From: Deltaproteobacteria bacterium
GTDB lineage: Bacteria > Myxococcota_A > UBA9160 > UBA6930
Direction of reading: 5' to 3'
DNA length: 64,000 nucleotides
Assembly: GCA_029261795.1 (NCBI GenBank)
Contig: JAJDAP010000065.1
Location: 1 to 64,000 of the forward strand
A program made the translations under genes and the position numbers. A model generated the notes under the pieces. The model was not told the DNA's origin. It saw only the letters and a list, made by a program, of their open reading frames with translations, and did not search any database. Positions 8,253 through 17,217 of the stretch are shown one piece after another; within the stretch, counting starts at the first letter, position 1, and every line of letters begins with the position of its first letter.

Positions 8253-8675
8253 GTCCGTGCTTTCGAGACGCGCGCGCAGGGCGCTGGCCATCTCATCGAG
8301 CTGCATCTCCATCGGAATCTTGATGGTGAGCTCGGGAACGAAGGCCTTGGTGCGGCCATCCATGTGGAGACGGAGTCGGGTACCGCTGCCCGCCTCGCTC
8401 GCGCTGACACCGCCGCGCAGTTGCTTCCACACGTTGCCATCGCAGACCTTCTCGAAGGCCACCCCGCCGTCTTCGTTCCAACCGAAGTGGAAGGTCACCT
8501 CGTTGTCCCGGCCCAGGGCGCGGAAGCGGGCGCGTAGCGTGAGACGATCCGGGCTGCGCCGGATCACCTCGGTCTCCGCGTCGGGGAAGAGGCCGAGCAG
8601 CGTCGCTTCGTCGGAGAGCGCTTCGCGAACCTGCTCGGCGCTTGCCCCGACCGAGAACTTTCGTTCGATCTTCAT
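8250..8675 (-). CDS. SRPBCC-fold protein (DUF2505-like)
   Basis: A 141-residue protein of the START/polyketide-cyclase-like fold. It opens with the typical MKIERKFSVGASAEQVREAL strand-helix and closes with a long C-terminal helix (PMEMQLDEMASALRARL). The spacing is close to DUF2505 proteins of unknown function, which are thought to bind a hydrophobic ligand. It lies 15 bases downstream of sppA and 11 bases upstream of the hydrolase gene in the same direction, so these three may share a transcript. Confidence 0.72.
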   Translation of the reverse strand: MKIERKFSVGASAEQVREALSDEATLLGLFPDAETEVIRRSPDRLTLRARFRALGRDNEVTFHFGWNEDGGVAFEKVCDGNVWKQLRGGVSASEAGSGTRLRLHMDGRTKAFVPELTIKIPMEMQLDEMASALRARLESTD

Positions 8676-8690
8676 GACTACCTCTGCCCG

Positions 8691-10400
8691 CTAGTGGATC
8701 GTGACCCAGGCCGGCGGCAACAACATCGGGCGGCCGGGCGGGAACAACTCGAGCACCGCCCACATCTCACGAATGTCCGGCGGGATCGGCGGCTGCGGTA
8801 GCTGGCTCTTCAGCTGGGCGCCGAAGAGCTCCATCAGCTGTTGACTGATCGGCTTCGGCGGCGGGAACTCGACCAGCGCCACGTCCGAGCCCGCGGCGAT
8901 ACCCGCGAGCTCCATCGCTTCTTCCTGGGCGGCACGAAAACCGCCGATGCGGTCGACCAGGCCGATTTCGAGGGCCTGGCTGCCGGTCCAGACCCGCCCG
9001 CGAGCAACAGCGTCGATTTCCGCGCGCGGCAATCCGCGACCCGCCTCGACGCGATCGAGGAAGAGCGAATAGATCGCCTCTACATCCCGCTTCAGGACCT
9101 CGCGCGCTTCGGGGCTGAGTGCGTCGGTACCCAACAACAGATCCGCACGCGCACCGCGGGTCGCGTTCGCAACGCCGATACCGAGTTTCTCGTAGAGCCC
9201 GCCCATCGAGGGACGAATCGTGAACACGCCGATGGAACCGGTCAAGGTGGCCGGTTGACTAACGATTCGATCGGCGGCGCAAGCGACGAAATAGCCACCG
9301 GAGGCAGCGACGTCGGACATCGAGACCACGACGGGCTTGCCCGCTTCCTGGGCAAGCTTCACTGCGCGCAGGATCAGGTCCGAGGCGAGCGGCGAGCCGC
9401 CCGGGCTGTTCACCCGGAAGATGATCGCGTCGATGTCCTCGCGCTCGGCAGCCTCGCGCAGGCTGGCGGCGACGGTGTCGCTGGCCATCACGCGGCCTCC
9501 GGTCGAAGTGCGGTCGCCGCTCCCGTTCACCACGGGCCCGGTGCCGTAGACGACGGCGAAGGTCGCCGCCGGCTCGAAGCCCAGGCTCTCGCTGGAGACC
9601 CGATCGAAGGTTTCAGCCTCCACCACTTCGGGGTCTCCGAGCGAGCTGATCACTTCGTCGTAGAAGGCGATCTCATCGATGAGGCCGTGGGCGACGAAAT
9701 CTTCCGGCGAGGTCGGTGCCTGATCGATGACCGCGCGCACTTCGTCGGACGTCATGCCACGGGCCTCGCCGATGCCGCCCACGAAGGTCGCTTCCACCGA
9801 GTCGAGCATCGAAGCCACCATCTCGCGATTGGAGTCCGTGGGGCCGGTGTGGGCGTAGGCCTCGACCGCGCTCTTGTAGCGGCCGATGCGCTCGTACTCG
9901 ACGACGATGCCCAGCTTCTCGAGCAGCCCGCCGTAGAACAGATACTCGCTGGCGAGGCCCACGAAGGGGTTGTGTCCGCCGGGCGTCGCCACGACCCGGC
10001 CGGCCGCGCTTGCCAGATAGTATTCGGCGTTGCCGTAGCCCTCGAATTCGAGCAGCGCGACGGTCGGCTTCCCGCCGGCTTCGATGCCCGCGATCGTCGA
10101 GCGGATCTCCTCCACCTGCCCCCAGCCGAGGTTCACATCGCGAATTCGCAGCACGATGGTCGCGATCCGGTCGTCGCGTTCGGCTTTGCGCAGCCGCGAA
10201 ACCGTGTCGAGCACCGATCGCTCGGCGCTAGCGAAGAAATTCAGAAGGGAGGGCGCCGTGATGCCGTCCACGTAGTTGCCGGACAGCTCGATCACGAGGG
10301 CGCTGCCGTCTTCGATCGTCGGCTCCGAATTTCCGAACAGGACCAACACGATCAGGAGCGCGAACGACCCCAATAGGACCCAGCGCAGCTTCGAACCCAT
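8691..10400 (-). CDS. sppA: Signal peptide peptidase SppA, 67K type
   Basis: A 569-residue membrane serine protease that degrades leftover signal peptides. It has an N-terminal transmembrane segment (residues ~6-23) and two tandem S49 domains. The catalytic lysine is Lys176 in RIGRYKSAVEAY of the first domain and the nucleophile is Ser367 in SDVAASGGYFVA of the second, as in E. coli SppA. Length matches the long (double-domain) form. The ATG is preceded by GGGGGAG. A 511-residue open frame on the opposite strand over this gene is a GC-codon shadow. Confidence 0.93.
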   Translation of the reverse strand: MGSKLRWVLLGSFALLIVLVLFGNSEPTIEDGSALVIELSGNYVDGITAPSLLNFFASAERSVLDTVSRLRKAERDDRIATIVLRIRDVNLGWGQVEEIRSTIAGIEAGGKPTVALLEFEGYGNAEYYLASAAGRVVATPGGHNPFVGLASEYLFYGGLLEKLGIVVEYERIGRYKSAVEAYAHTGPTDSNREMVASMLDSVEATFVGGIGEARGMTSDEVRAVIDQAPTSPEDFVAHGLIDEIAFYDEVISSLGDPEVVEAETFDRVSSESLGFEPAATFAVVYGTGPVVNGSGDRTSTGGRVMASDTVAASLREAAEREDIDAIIFRVNSPGGSPLASDLILRAVKLAQEAGKPVVVSMSDVAASGGYFVACAADRIVSQPATLTGSIGVFTIRPSMGGLYEKLGIGVANATRGARADLLLGTDALSPEAREVLKRDVEAIYSLFLDRVEAGRGLPRAEIDAVARGRVWTGSQALEIGLVDRIGGFRAAQEEAMELAGIAAGSDVALVEFPPPKPISQQLMELFGAQLKSQLPQPPIPPDIREMWAVLELFPPGRPMLLPPAWVTIH

Positions 10401-10469
10401 TTCGTCTCCCCCTATTGATCCGGTGCGGCTTCAGCGGCCCGGTCAACGCGCCGAAGGGTAACGAACGCC

Positions 10470-12098
10470 ATGGCTCAACCGGTCTACATCGCGGGCGTCG
10501 GGCTCACCAAGGTCGACCTCACGGGACGAGTGTTCGGCAGCGTCTTCGACCTCTTCGCCGAAGCGGTCGAGAAGGCGCTCGACAACTCGCGGGTGCGCTC
10601 CTTTGGCGCGCTCCAGGTCGGCATCATGGACAGCGAGGAGTTCGAGAATCGCGCCAACATCGCGGCCAAGGTCGCGGATCGGCTCGGCCTGCGAGGCATC
10701 CCGGCGGTTCGCAGCGAAACCGCCTCGTCCACCGGCGCCGCCGCCTTCCATGAGGCCTGCTTCAAGGTGGCATCAGGCGAGTGCGAGAGCGTCCTGGTCG
10801 TCGCCGGCGAGCGGATGAAGACGGTCACCACCCAAGAAGCCACCGCGATCATGTCGAAGACGGTCGACCCGGTGGAGCGGCGCTTCGGCTTCACCATGCC
10901 CGGACTGATCGCGCTGGTGACCCAGGCCTGGCTGCGCGAGCGTGGCATTCCCCATGACCGCGCTCGCGAGATCCTCTCGCGATTGATGGCGCGGGCTCAC
11001 GCCCTGGGTGGCGAAAACCCGCTCGCCGCCTTCTATGGAAAGCCCGAACCCCAGATCAACTACTTCGACGCGACCAAGAACCTGCCGGTCGCGACACCCC
11101 TGATGCGGAAGGATTGCTCGCCGATCTGCGATGGCGCCGCCGCCGTCATCGTCACCTCGCGACCGACACCGATTCGTGTCGCCGGGATCGGATCGGCCAC
11201 CGAGACTTCTTCGATCCTCGATCGTGCCTCGCTCTCGCACATGGATGCCACGCGACAGGCGGCGAAGCTTGCCTACTGGCGTGCCGGGATCGCGCGCCCC
11301 CGGGAACTCGAGAATGTCGTCATCGAAGCTCACGACGCCTTCAACAGCCTGCTCCCGATCGATCTGATCGACCTCGGCCTGGTAGCCCCGGAAGACGCCG
11401 TCGAGTACCTGGTCGGAGATCTCTCCGGGCCGGCGCCGCACCCCATCGCCAACCCGGTAACCGGACCCGCTGGCCGACTCGCTACCAACCTCTCGGGTGG
11501 ACTGAAGGCTCGTGGGCATCCGGTCGGTGGCACCGGGCTCTTCCAGATCGCCGAGTGCTTCCTCCAGATGACCGGACGATTTCCGAACCCGCGCGCACAG
11601 ATCTCGGGCGCCAACCTCGGAATCGCCCATTCCGTAGGCGGCCCCGGCAACAACGTCTATGTCACCGTGCTCGAACAGGAGGGCTCTCGGCGGCGACGTG
11701 ACGAAGTGACGCCACCGCGCACCCACTTCGAACGTTCGCCTCGGGTGACGCCCCTCGACGAGCGGGCACTCGATGGAGCCCGGGCGGTGATCGAAGCCGC
11801 GACCACGATTCACGTGACCGGCAAAGATGCCCCGGACCCCGTGCACGTGGCGATCGTCTCGATCAATGGTCAGCGTGTCTTCGCCAAGCTCGACCGCGAG
11901 GCCGGCGAAGACATCCCGCCCGAAGAAGTCCTGGCCGGGCAGAAGGTGCGGCTGCTCGTCAAGGACGACGGCGACAACTACTTCCAATTGGATGGTGGCT
12001 TTGGCATCGGTGGAATTCTCGACCGCGTCGCGCGGCGTGTCGGATTCTCAGCGGCCCGCGCAAACCCTCCAGCTGAAGATGACATCGACGCCGCCTAG
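10470..12098 (+). CDS. Thiolase-fold protein lacking catalytic cysteines, with fused C-terminal domain
   Basis: A 542-residue SCP2/acetyl-CoA-acetyltransferase-like protein. The position of the acylated cysteine is serine (ETASSTG, Ser86) and the usual second cysteine loop reads GIAHSVGGPGN. The SCP2-type HDAF motif (His288) and the GHPVGGTG motif (His350) are kept. So it keeps the fold and CoA site but should not run normal Claisen chemistry. Residues ~430-540 form an extra domain with alternating strands (HVAIVSINGQRVFAKLD, QKVRLLVKDDGDNYFQL), perhaps an OB-fold like the DUF35 partners of such thiolases. It ends tail to tail with the next gene. Confidence 0.8.
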   Translation: MAQPVYIAGVGLTKVDLTGRVFGSVFDLFAEAVEKALDNSRVRSFGALQVGIMDSEEFENRANIAAKVADRLGLRGIPAVRSETASSTGAAAFHEACFKVASGECESVLVVAGERMKTVTTQEATAIMSKTVDPVERRFGFTMPGLIALVTQAWLRERGIPHDRAREILSRLMARAHALGGENPLAAFYGKPEPQINYFDATKNLPVATPLMRKDCSPICDGAAAVIVTSRPTPIRVAGIGSATETSSILDRASLSHMDATRQAAKLAYWRAGIARPRELENVVIEAHDAFNSLLPIDLIDLGLVAPEDAVEYLVGDLSGPAPHPIANPVTGPAGRLATNLSGGLKARGHPVGGTGLFQIAECFLQMTGRFPNPRAQISGANLGIAHSVGGPGNNVYVTVLEQEGSRRRRDEVTPPRTHFERSPRVTPLDERALDGARAVIEAATTIHVTGKDAPDPVHVAIVSINGQRVFAKLDREAGEDIPPEEVLAGQKVRLLVKDDGDNYFQLDGGFGIGGILDRVARRVGFSAARANPPAEDDIDAA

Positions 12099-12364
12099 CG
12101 TTGGACGCTGGAAGTCCGTCGAAGCAAGGCCCAGGCCGCGAAACCGAGGCCCGCGGCCTCGGCAGCAGCCATCAACCACGCGGTCTGCTTGAAGAGCCCC
12201 TGCTCTGAGCCCGGCGGCAGATGCGCGACGTGGTCCGGCGAAATCCCGACGTAGTGGTGGTACACACCGAAGGCGAGCGAGCCGAACATCGCCGCTCCCA
12301 GCAAACCGTAGGAAAGGCGAACGCGGCTCGTGAATGCGAGAACGGCCGCCAGAAACGGCGCCAC
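12095..12364 (-). CDS. Small integral membrane protein, 89 aa
   Basis: Three hydrophobic segments are visible (VAPFLAAVLAFTSRV, YGLLGAAMFGSLAFGVYHH, TAWLMAAAEAAGLGFAAWAL), separated by a short loop with YVGISPDHVAHLPPG. I do not recognise a named family. I chose GTG 12364; an in-frame ATG at 12457 would add 31 residues that only read the antisense of the preceding gene's 3' end. It is the last gene of a minus-strand run that includes the VWA protein and UbiA. Its stop overlaps that of the thiolase-like gene (CTAG). Confidence 0.6.
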   Translation of the reverse strand: MAPFLAAVLAFTSRVRLSYGLLGAAMFGSLAFGVYHHYVGISPDHVAHLPPGSEQGLFKQTAWLMAAAEAAGLGFAAWALLRRTSSVQR

Positions 12365-12389
12365 CCAGGAGGCCCCATCCGATCCGCGG

Positions 12390-13643
12390 CTATTTCGCAG
12401 GGACCGATCGCTCCACCTCGATGGAGATTCGGCGCTCCTGCTCGACTGCGCGGTCATGCGCGGCCTCGAGTTCGAGGACCAGCTCGCTCTCGACCCGACG
12501 CTCCTCGAGCCGCTTCGCGAAGCCCTCGAGCGCCTCGCGCTGCCGCTTGGCGCCCTCGGGTGTATCCGAAGGTGTCGGTACGTGGTGCACCACCCGAAAC
12601 ACTTCGACCATCACGTCATCGTTGGTCGTCACTCGGAAGGCGAGACGGTTGGCGCCCGATGACAGGGGAACGACAGCATCGAAGGAGCCGTCCGCGAACA
12701 ACCGCAATGCGCGCCCCGGCTTGGCAAGCGTCTGATTCTCGACCTCGAGTTCGCGAACTCGATCGAGCCGGGCCTGGGGGAGCTTTTCGACGATGTCACC
12801 CTTGTTGCCGACCATGGTGTGGCGGGTGCCAGCGTGCTCGTCGACGAACTCGAAGAATGCTGTGTTGAGTACGCCGATGGGCCCCAGCGGAAAGAAGTGC
12901 GTGCCGATACCGCGCTCCTGCAAGACCATCGCAGTGGCGACGAGACGGCGTTCGGGCACAGGCTTCGGTTTGGTGGGCATTCCATCCGTAAGGAGAACGA
13001 CCTCCCTACGCCGAGGCGTCGCGTCTGCCGCTTCTGCGCGCAGCAACTCGGCAGCCGCTACCGCCAGCGCCTTCGATGTATTGGTGCCGGCATTCAGGCT
13101 GAACAGCCGAACGCGCTGGCGCTCACCTGCGACCAGTCGATCGAGCACGTCGATGAGCGGCCCAGCGCTGTCCTTCAGCGGGCTCCGCAAACTTGCGGCC
13201 TTCGAAAAAGTCACCACGCCCACTCGGGTCCGCGAAAAATCCACACCCTCGATGAAGCGGCGAGCGGCCAACAGTTCGGCCCGGATGACCGAATCTCCTT
13301 GATCCATCGACATCAGCCGTGGCGAGAAGGTATTCGCCCCGCCTAGCGGGCCCCTCTGGAAGCCGAGGGCGAGAGGGTGCACCCAGCCAACCCTGCCGTC
13401 GCCATCGATATCCGCTCCCGAGGCCAGGAACGTCGAGAGCGACAAGTCGATCGTGAGCATCACGTCGAGAAACGGCGAATCTCCCGTCCATGTGTAGCCG
13501 CCGACCTCGATCCAATCGACGGGAACTTCATGGACGAAACCGTCGGCAAGGCCGCGGACCTCGATGTGAGGTTCGACTCCAAGGGCGGGAATGGCATGGA
13601 GTGCGATGAAACCAATCAAGCCAGCCAGTAGTGACCTATGCAT
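12390..13643 (-). CDS. Exported von Willebrand factor A domain protein
   Basis: A 417-residue secreted protein with a signal peptide (residues 1-22, MHRSLLAGLIGFIALHAIPA). The VWA domain begins at about residue 60 and its metal-ion site (MIDAS) is intact: DLSLS at 66-70, the threonine in NAGTNTSKAL and the aspartate in LLTDGMPT. The region before it contains a DIDGDGRVG segment that may bind calcium. The C-terminus is a charged helix. Proteins of this type mediate metal-dependent protein contacts in the envelope; the partner is not evident. Start ATG is preceded by AAGAGG. Confidence 0.82.
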   Translation of the reverse strand: MHRSLLAGLIGFIALHAIPALGVEPHIEVRGLADGFVHEVPVDWIEVGGYTWTGDSPFLDVMLTIDLSLSTFLASGADIDGDGRVGWVHPLALGFQRGPLGGANTFSPRLMSMDQGDSVIRAELLAARRFIEGVDFSRTRVGVVTFSKAASLRSPLKDSAGPLIDVLDRLVAGERQRVRLFSLNAGTNTSKALAVAAAELLRAEAADATPRRREVVLLTDGMPTKPKPVPERRLVATAMVLQERGIGTHFFPLGPIGVLNTAFFEFVDEHAGTRHTMVGNKGDIVEKLPQARLDRVRELEVENQTLAKPGRALRLFADGSFDAVVPLSSGANRLAFRVTTNDDVMVEVFRVVHHVPTPSDTPEGAKRQREALEGFAKRLEERRVESELVLELEAAHDRAVEQERRISIEVERSVPAK

Positions 13644-13685
13644 CGACCTCTTCCGGGGCCCCAGAGAGTGCTCGTAGAAGTAACG

Positions 13686-14654
13686 CTATGCGAGCAGTCG
13701 ATCCGATACAAGACCGACGATCAGCAGCGCACCCCCGATCAGGAGCGTGAGCATCACCTGCCCGAAGGCCGCGGTCATCCGCCGCGGATCCTCGGAGCTG
13801 TCGAGGGCGATCCGCGAGGCCCTGAACGCGGGAACCGCGCCAGCGAAGAAGGCCAACGCGGCCAATGGCAACCAGCCGACGACGACTGCGCCGAGGAGAA
13901 CCAGGAACGGAATCATCATCAGCACCGGGACCAGCCGCCCCGCGGCTACGGGCCCGAGCCGCACCACCGGCGTCTTCTTGCCGTGGCGCGCATCCGCCGC
14001 GTGTTGGGGGAAATGGTGCATGAAGAGCACGACCATGATGACGATGCCAAGCACCACCGAGAGCGTGGCGCCGGCCGGATCGTCGAGGCTGCCTGTCTGC
14101 ACGTAGTAGCTGCCAAGGCCGGCCAGCGGGCCGAACAGCAGGAATATGATCGGCTCGCCCAGACCGAGGTAGGCGAGCTGAAGCGGCGGCGCGGTGTAGA
14201 AGTAGCCGAGCAGGGCACCGACGACACCGATCACGAGAACCGTGTTCCCGGGATGAAGCGTGTTCAGTACGAGCCCGCACACGAGCCCTATCCCGAAGCT
14301 CGCGGTTGCCAACAGCCACATCCCGCGCCGACTGAGTGCGCCACTCTGGATCACGCGACTCCCGAGCGGAAACGGGTTCTGATCGAACTCGGGGTCGGCA
14401 TCGAGCCCGCTCTCGTCATCGAACAGATCGTTGACGACGTTCACGCCGGCCTGGAGTGCGACCACGCCCAGAAATGTCAGCGCGGCGGCGCCGAGCGCGA
14501 CCTCGCCTCCCTGCTGGAAGACCAGCGCCGGGATCACGAGGGTTGGCATCGCACCCGCGAGCAGTGAAGGAGCGCGGGTCGCTCGGAGCAGGAGACCTAG
14601 CAAAGTTCGGAACCCCTCGTAGAACTCCTGCGAAGCGAACGCCCGCAGAAGCAC
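13686..14654 (-). CDS. UbiA-family prenyltransferase (MenA-like)
   Basis: A ~322-residue polytopic membrane enzyme that would attach a prenyl chain to an aromatic acceptor. The first Asp-rich motif is NVVNDLFDDESGLDAD and the second is QHAADARHGKKTPVVRLG; around them run eight or nine hydrophobic helices. The motif variants are closest to 1,4-dihydroxy-2-naphthoate prenyltransferase (menaquinone pathway), but no other men gene is here. The start is uncertain: GTG 14654, nine bases after the previous stop, gives a normal N-terminus; the upstream open frame reads the antisense of the lectin-like gene. Confidence 0.8.
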   Translation of the reverse strand: MLLRAFASQEFYEGFRTLLGLLLRATRAPSLLAGAMPTLVIPALVFQQGGEVALGAAALTFLGVVALQAGVNVVNDLFDDESGLDADPEFDQNPFPLGSRVIQSGALSRRGMWLLATASFGIGLVCGLVLNTLHPGNTVLVIGVVGALLGYFYTAPPLQLAYLGLGEPIIFLLFGPLAGLGSYYVQTGSLDDPAGATLSVVLGIVIMVVLFMHHFPQHAADARHGKKTPVVRLGPVAAGRLVPVLMMIPFLVLLGAVVVGWLPLAALAFFAGAVPAFRASRIALDSSEDPRRMTAAFGQVMLTLLIGGALLIVGLVSDRLLA

Positions 14655-14662
14655 CCGCGCAG

Positions 14663-15421
14663 TCAGCGTGTTTCGAGTACCGCTCGGATGTTTCGCCAAC
14701 GACCCTGGGCGCCCTGGCCATGGCACGAGACACTGCCCTTGCCCGGTACGATGTCCTTCTCGGTCATGATCCCCATCGCCAGGGTGAAGGGGCCGAGCGC
14801 GCCCGTTCCCTCTGCGCACTTGACTTCTTCGCCGTCCAGCAACCAGGTGACGGTCTCGGCACCGGCATCGACACGGATCGCATAACAATGCCATTCGCCG
14901 GCTTCGGCCTTGCCGCGTAATTCGTCGAACCAGCAGAAATACTTGGGCCCCGCCTCGCGCACGGGTGCCGTAGCTCCCGGGAAGGGAAGGTGGGCGTGGA
15001 CGGTCGAGAGCACGTCGTTGCCGACGAAGAAGTTCAGCGCCACGCCCTTGGCGAGGTCGAGCAGGTGGAAGCTGACGAAGCCGTCGTAGAGATCCCCGTC
15101 ATGGCCGCCGAGAATCCGCACCGCCTGATCCCATTCGAGAGTGAGAATGCCAGCGTCGGGCGCCGCGAACTGTCGGGTCGACCAATACATGTGCTTGGCG
15201 TTGTCGAAGAACTGGACGTGGTCGTTCGCACGAGAGAATGCCGGCACGCTCACGATCAGCTCACCGTTCTGGATCACCACCACGGCTTCAGGCTCCTGAT
15301 ACACCCAGGCGCCGCCGTCCGGCATCGGGAAGGAACCCGGCACCCAGGCGGCACCCTCGGCGACACCGCTCACGATGTCGCCAAAGCCACCGACCTCGAC
15401 AATTTCTTCCGCCACTGCCAC
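14663..15421 (-). CDS. Concanavalin-like (lectin/glucanase fold) protein
   Basis: A ~252-residue beta-rich protein. Features such as AAWVPGSFPMPDGGAWVYQEP, the repeated YDGFVSFHLLDLAKG strands, WHCYAIRVDAGAETVTWLLDG and the late WRNIRAVLETR recall laminarinase/lectin-fold proteins of the DUF6081 kind. No catalytic glutamate pair is obvious, so it may bind rather than cleave sugars. There is no signal peptide. GTG 15421 or GTG 15415 (five bases after GGAGG) are both plausible starts. It shares a short divergent region with the TPR gene and is followed closely by UbiA. Confidence 0.6.
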   Translation of the reverse strand: MAVAEEIVEVGGFGDIVSGVAEGAAWVPGSFPMPDGGAWVYQEPEAVVVIQNGELIVSVPAFSRANDHVQFFDNAKHMYWSTRQFAAPDAGILTLEWDQAVRILGGHDGDLYDGFVSFHLLDLAKGVALNFFVGNDVLSTVHAHLPFPGATAPVREAGPKYFCWFDELRGKAEAGEWHCYAIRVDAGAETVTWLLDGEEVKCAEGTGALGPFTLAMGIMTEKDIVPGKGSVSCHGQGAQGRWRNIRAVLETR

Positions 15422-15451
15422 CTCCCTGCTCCCGCGATTCCGGGGCACCAG

Positions 15452-15457
15452 TATACT
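15452..15457 (+). promoter_or_regulatory. TATACT -10 element eight bases before the TPR gene
   Basis: TATACT is a good -10 hexamer and is followed by CGGCGGCC and ATG 15466. The transcript would start within a base or two of the ATG, and no Shine-Dalgarno sequence exists in the gap. A matching -35 is not obvious. Confidence 0.5.
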
Positions 15458-15465
15458 CGGCGGCC

Positions 15466-15789
15466 ATGACCGAGGCGCGAGCGCTCTACAAGGAAGCCTT
15501 CTCCCACTACGTCGAGAACCGGATCGACGAGGCGATCGCCGGTTATCGGCGCGCGACCGAGGCAGATCCGGAGCTTGCCATCGCCTGGAACGGCCTCGCC
15601 ATGGCGCTCGAGAAGCAGGGCGATCTCGACGGCGCGATCGCGGCGGCGGAGCGGCTGATCGCCCTGGAGCCGGACGATGTGCTCGCCCACACGTGCCTTT
15701 CCCGTTTCTATCAGCGCAAGGGAATGATCCCCGAGGCCGAGGAAGAGCAGGCGCGGGCGGCGCAACTGCAGGCAAAGGCAGGCCACTAG
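15466..15789 (+). CDS. TPR-repeat protein, 107 aa
   Basis: The short product is made of three tetratricopeptide-like helix pairs (ALYKEAFSHYVENRIDEAI, AIAWNGLAMALEKQGDLDGA, VLAHTCLSRFYQRKGMIPEA). Proteins like this act as protein-binding scaffolds; the partner is not known. ATG 15466 is chosen because it follows a -10 element by eight bases and opens the first helix; the frame upstream is antisense to the lectin-like gene. The O-methyltransferase gene starts two bases after its stop, so they form an operon. Confidence 0.82.
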   Translation: MTEARALYKEAFSHYVENRIDEAIAGYRRATEADPELAIAWNGLAMALEKQGDLDGAIAAAERLIALEPDDVLAHTCLSRFYQRKGMIPEAEEEQARAAQLQAKAGH

Positions 15790-15791
15790 AG

Positions 15792-16448
15792 GTGGCCAAG
15801 GGAATCGGCCTCTCGGACCCGCTCCACGCCTACCTGGTCGAGCACGGCAGCGCCCCCGACGCGGTGCTCGAGCGGCTGAGCGCGCGCACCGAGGAGGCCG
15901 CCGGCCCACGCGCCCGCATGCAGATCGCACCGGAACAAGGCGCCTTCATGACCCTGCTCACCCGGCTGATCGGCGCGCGCAACGCCGTCGAGGTGGGAAC
16001 CTTCACGGGCTACTCCGCGATCTGCATCGCGCGCGGCCTGCCGAACGACGGCACGCTGCTGTGTCTGGATGTCTCCGAGGAGTGGACCGCGATCGCGCGT
16101 GAAGCCTGGGCCGAGGCCGGACTCGAAGACCGCATCGAACTCCGGCTCGGTCCTGCCGTCGACACCCTGGCAGCGATCCCGGCCGGTGGCCAGTTCGATC
16201 TCGCCTTCATCGATGCCGACAAGACCAGCTACGAGGCCTACGCCGAACTCCTGCACCCGCGGCTTCGCAAGGGCGGCGTGCTCCTGGTCGACAACGTGCT
16301 CTGGGGCGGCAGCGTCATCGACCCCGAACGACAGGACGACGACACCCAGGCGATTCGCGCCTTCAATACGGCGCGCGTCAGCGATGAACGCTGGGATCGG
16401 GTGATGCTCCCGATCTCGGATGGCCTGACGCTACTTCGAAAACGTTAG
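15792..16448 (+). CDS. Class I SAM-dependent O-methyltransferase (caffeoyl-CoA OMT type)
   Basis: A 218-residue methyltransferase. Motif I reads EVGTFTGYSAICIA (from residue 67), followed by the acidic SAM-ribose ligand in LLCLDVSEEW, the metal-binding FIDADKTSYEAY and the DNVLWGG motif. This is the pattern of caffeoyl-CoA/catechol O-methyltransferases, which use a divalent metal to methylate vicinal hydroxyls. Length is typical. The GTG start two bases after the TPR stop gives a complete N-terminal helix. The natural acceptor cannot be told. Confidence 0.87.
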   Translation: MAKGIGLSDPLHAYLVEHGSAPDAVLERLSARTEEAAGPRARMQIAPEQGAFMTLLTRLIGARNAVEVGTFTGYSAICIARGLPNDGTLLCLDVSEEWTAIAREAWAEAGLEDRIELRLGPAVDTLAAIPAGGQFDLAFIDADKTSYEAYAELLHPRLRKGGVLLVDNVLWGGSVIDPERQDDDTQAIRAFNTARVSDERWDRVMLPISDGLTLLRKR

Positions 16449-16467
16449 GCCGCCATCACGGCGCGCC

Positions 16468-17130
16468 TCAGGCTTCGAAGGGATGCGGCGTCGAGAACAG
16501 GACTACGACCAGCTCCGCCTGACGATGTGCCCCGGTCTTCAAGAAGATCTGCTTCAGATGGCCGCGAACGGTCTCGAGCGCGATATCGAGATCCTGGGCG
16601 ATCGCTTGTACCCGGAGACCCCGAGCCAGATGGTGCGCCACTTTCGACTCCATTCGCGTGGTGCCGAAGCGGTCCATGATCTGCTCCTCACTAGGCGGCT
16701 CCGGGCTCCGCGTCTCATTGACGAAGACGGCGGCGCGGCAGGCTCGCCCGGATTCCATCGAAACGACTCGCACCGAGAGCGGCGCCCTGTTGTCCCGGTT
16801 GATCCGGAGCGGCGGTCCGGCATCGGCCCCGCGAGCCGCTGCCCGGATGCTCCGACCGAGCTCTCGGGTCACACTGCTCGAACCGTTGTGAAGGCCCTCG
16901 GGGCCGAGCGAAAGACCCCCACGCTGAGCCAGGATGCGACGCGCCGCGCTGTTCATGCCGCGCACACGGCCGTCCACTTCGACGACCACCACCCCTTCCG
17001 GAAGTAGCTCGAGGACATCTGCGGCGAGATTCGGCCAGCGCTCCCTCGGCGGACTGGCCTTGAGCGTGCTGCGAGGAACCAGGGACGGGAGGGAGAGGGG
17101 ATGAGATGCTGCGTTTGCCATGGCAGCCAT
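16468..17130 (-). CDS. LuxR-family transcriptional regulator with PAS-like domain
   Basis: A 220-residue regulator. Residues ~35-130 form a PAS-like sensor (LPEGVVVVEVDGRVRGMNSA, then RAAVFVNETR), and ~150-212 a LuxR helix-turn-helix (TRMESKVAHHLARGLRVQAI, ETVRGHLKQIFLKTGAHRQA). There is no receiver domain, so it is not a standard response regulator; it probably senses a ligand or partner through the PAS domain. ATG 17130 and 17121 are both in frame and neither has a good Shine-Dalgarno. Its targets are unknown; it lies between the O-methyltransferase and flavodoxin genes. Confidence 0.8.
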   Translation of the reverse strand: MAAMANAASHPLSLPSLVPRSTLKASPPRERWPNLAADVLELLPEGVVVVEVDGRVRGMNSAARRILAQRGGLSLGPEGLHNGSSSVTRELGRSIRAAARGADAGPPLRINRDNRAPLSVRVVSMESGRACRAAVFVNETRSPEPPSEEQIMDRFGTTRMESKVAHHLARGLRVQAIAQDLDIALETVRGHLKQIFLKTGAHRQAELVVVLFSTPHPFEA

Positions 17131-17217
17131 TGAATCGCTGCCTACCCCAAACGGGTGTGAAGGAGTTCACAGGCAGGCAAAAAAAGTGAGCCCGCTCGGG
17201 TCTCTCTTGGGATGGCG

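Noticed and set aside
8841-10376. 511-residue ORF on the + strand opposite sppA
   Set aside because: Its translation has no family features and it mirrors the codon pattern of a well-supported gene; it is a high-GC antisense shadow. The same holds for most long alternative frames in the window.
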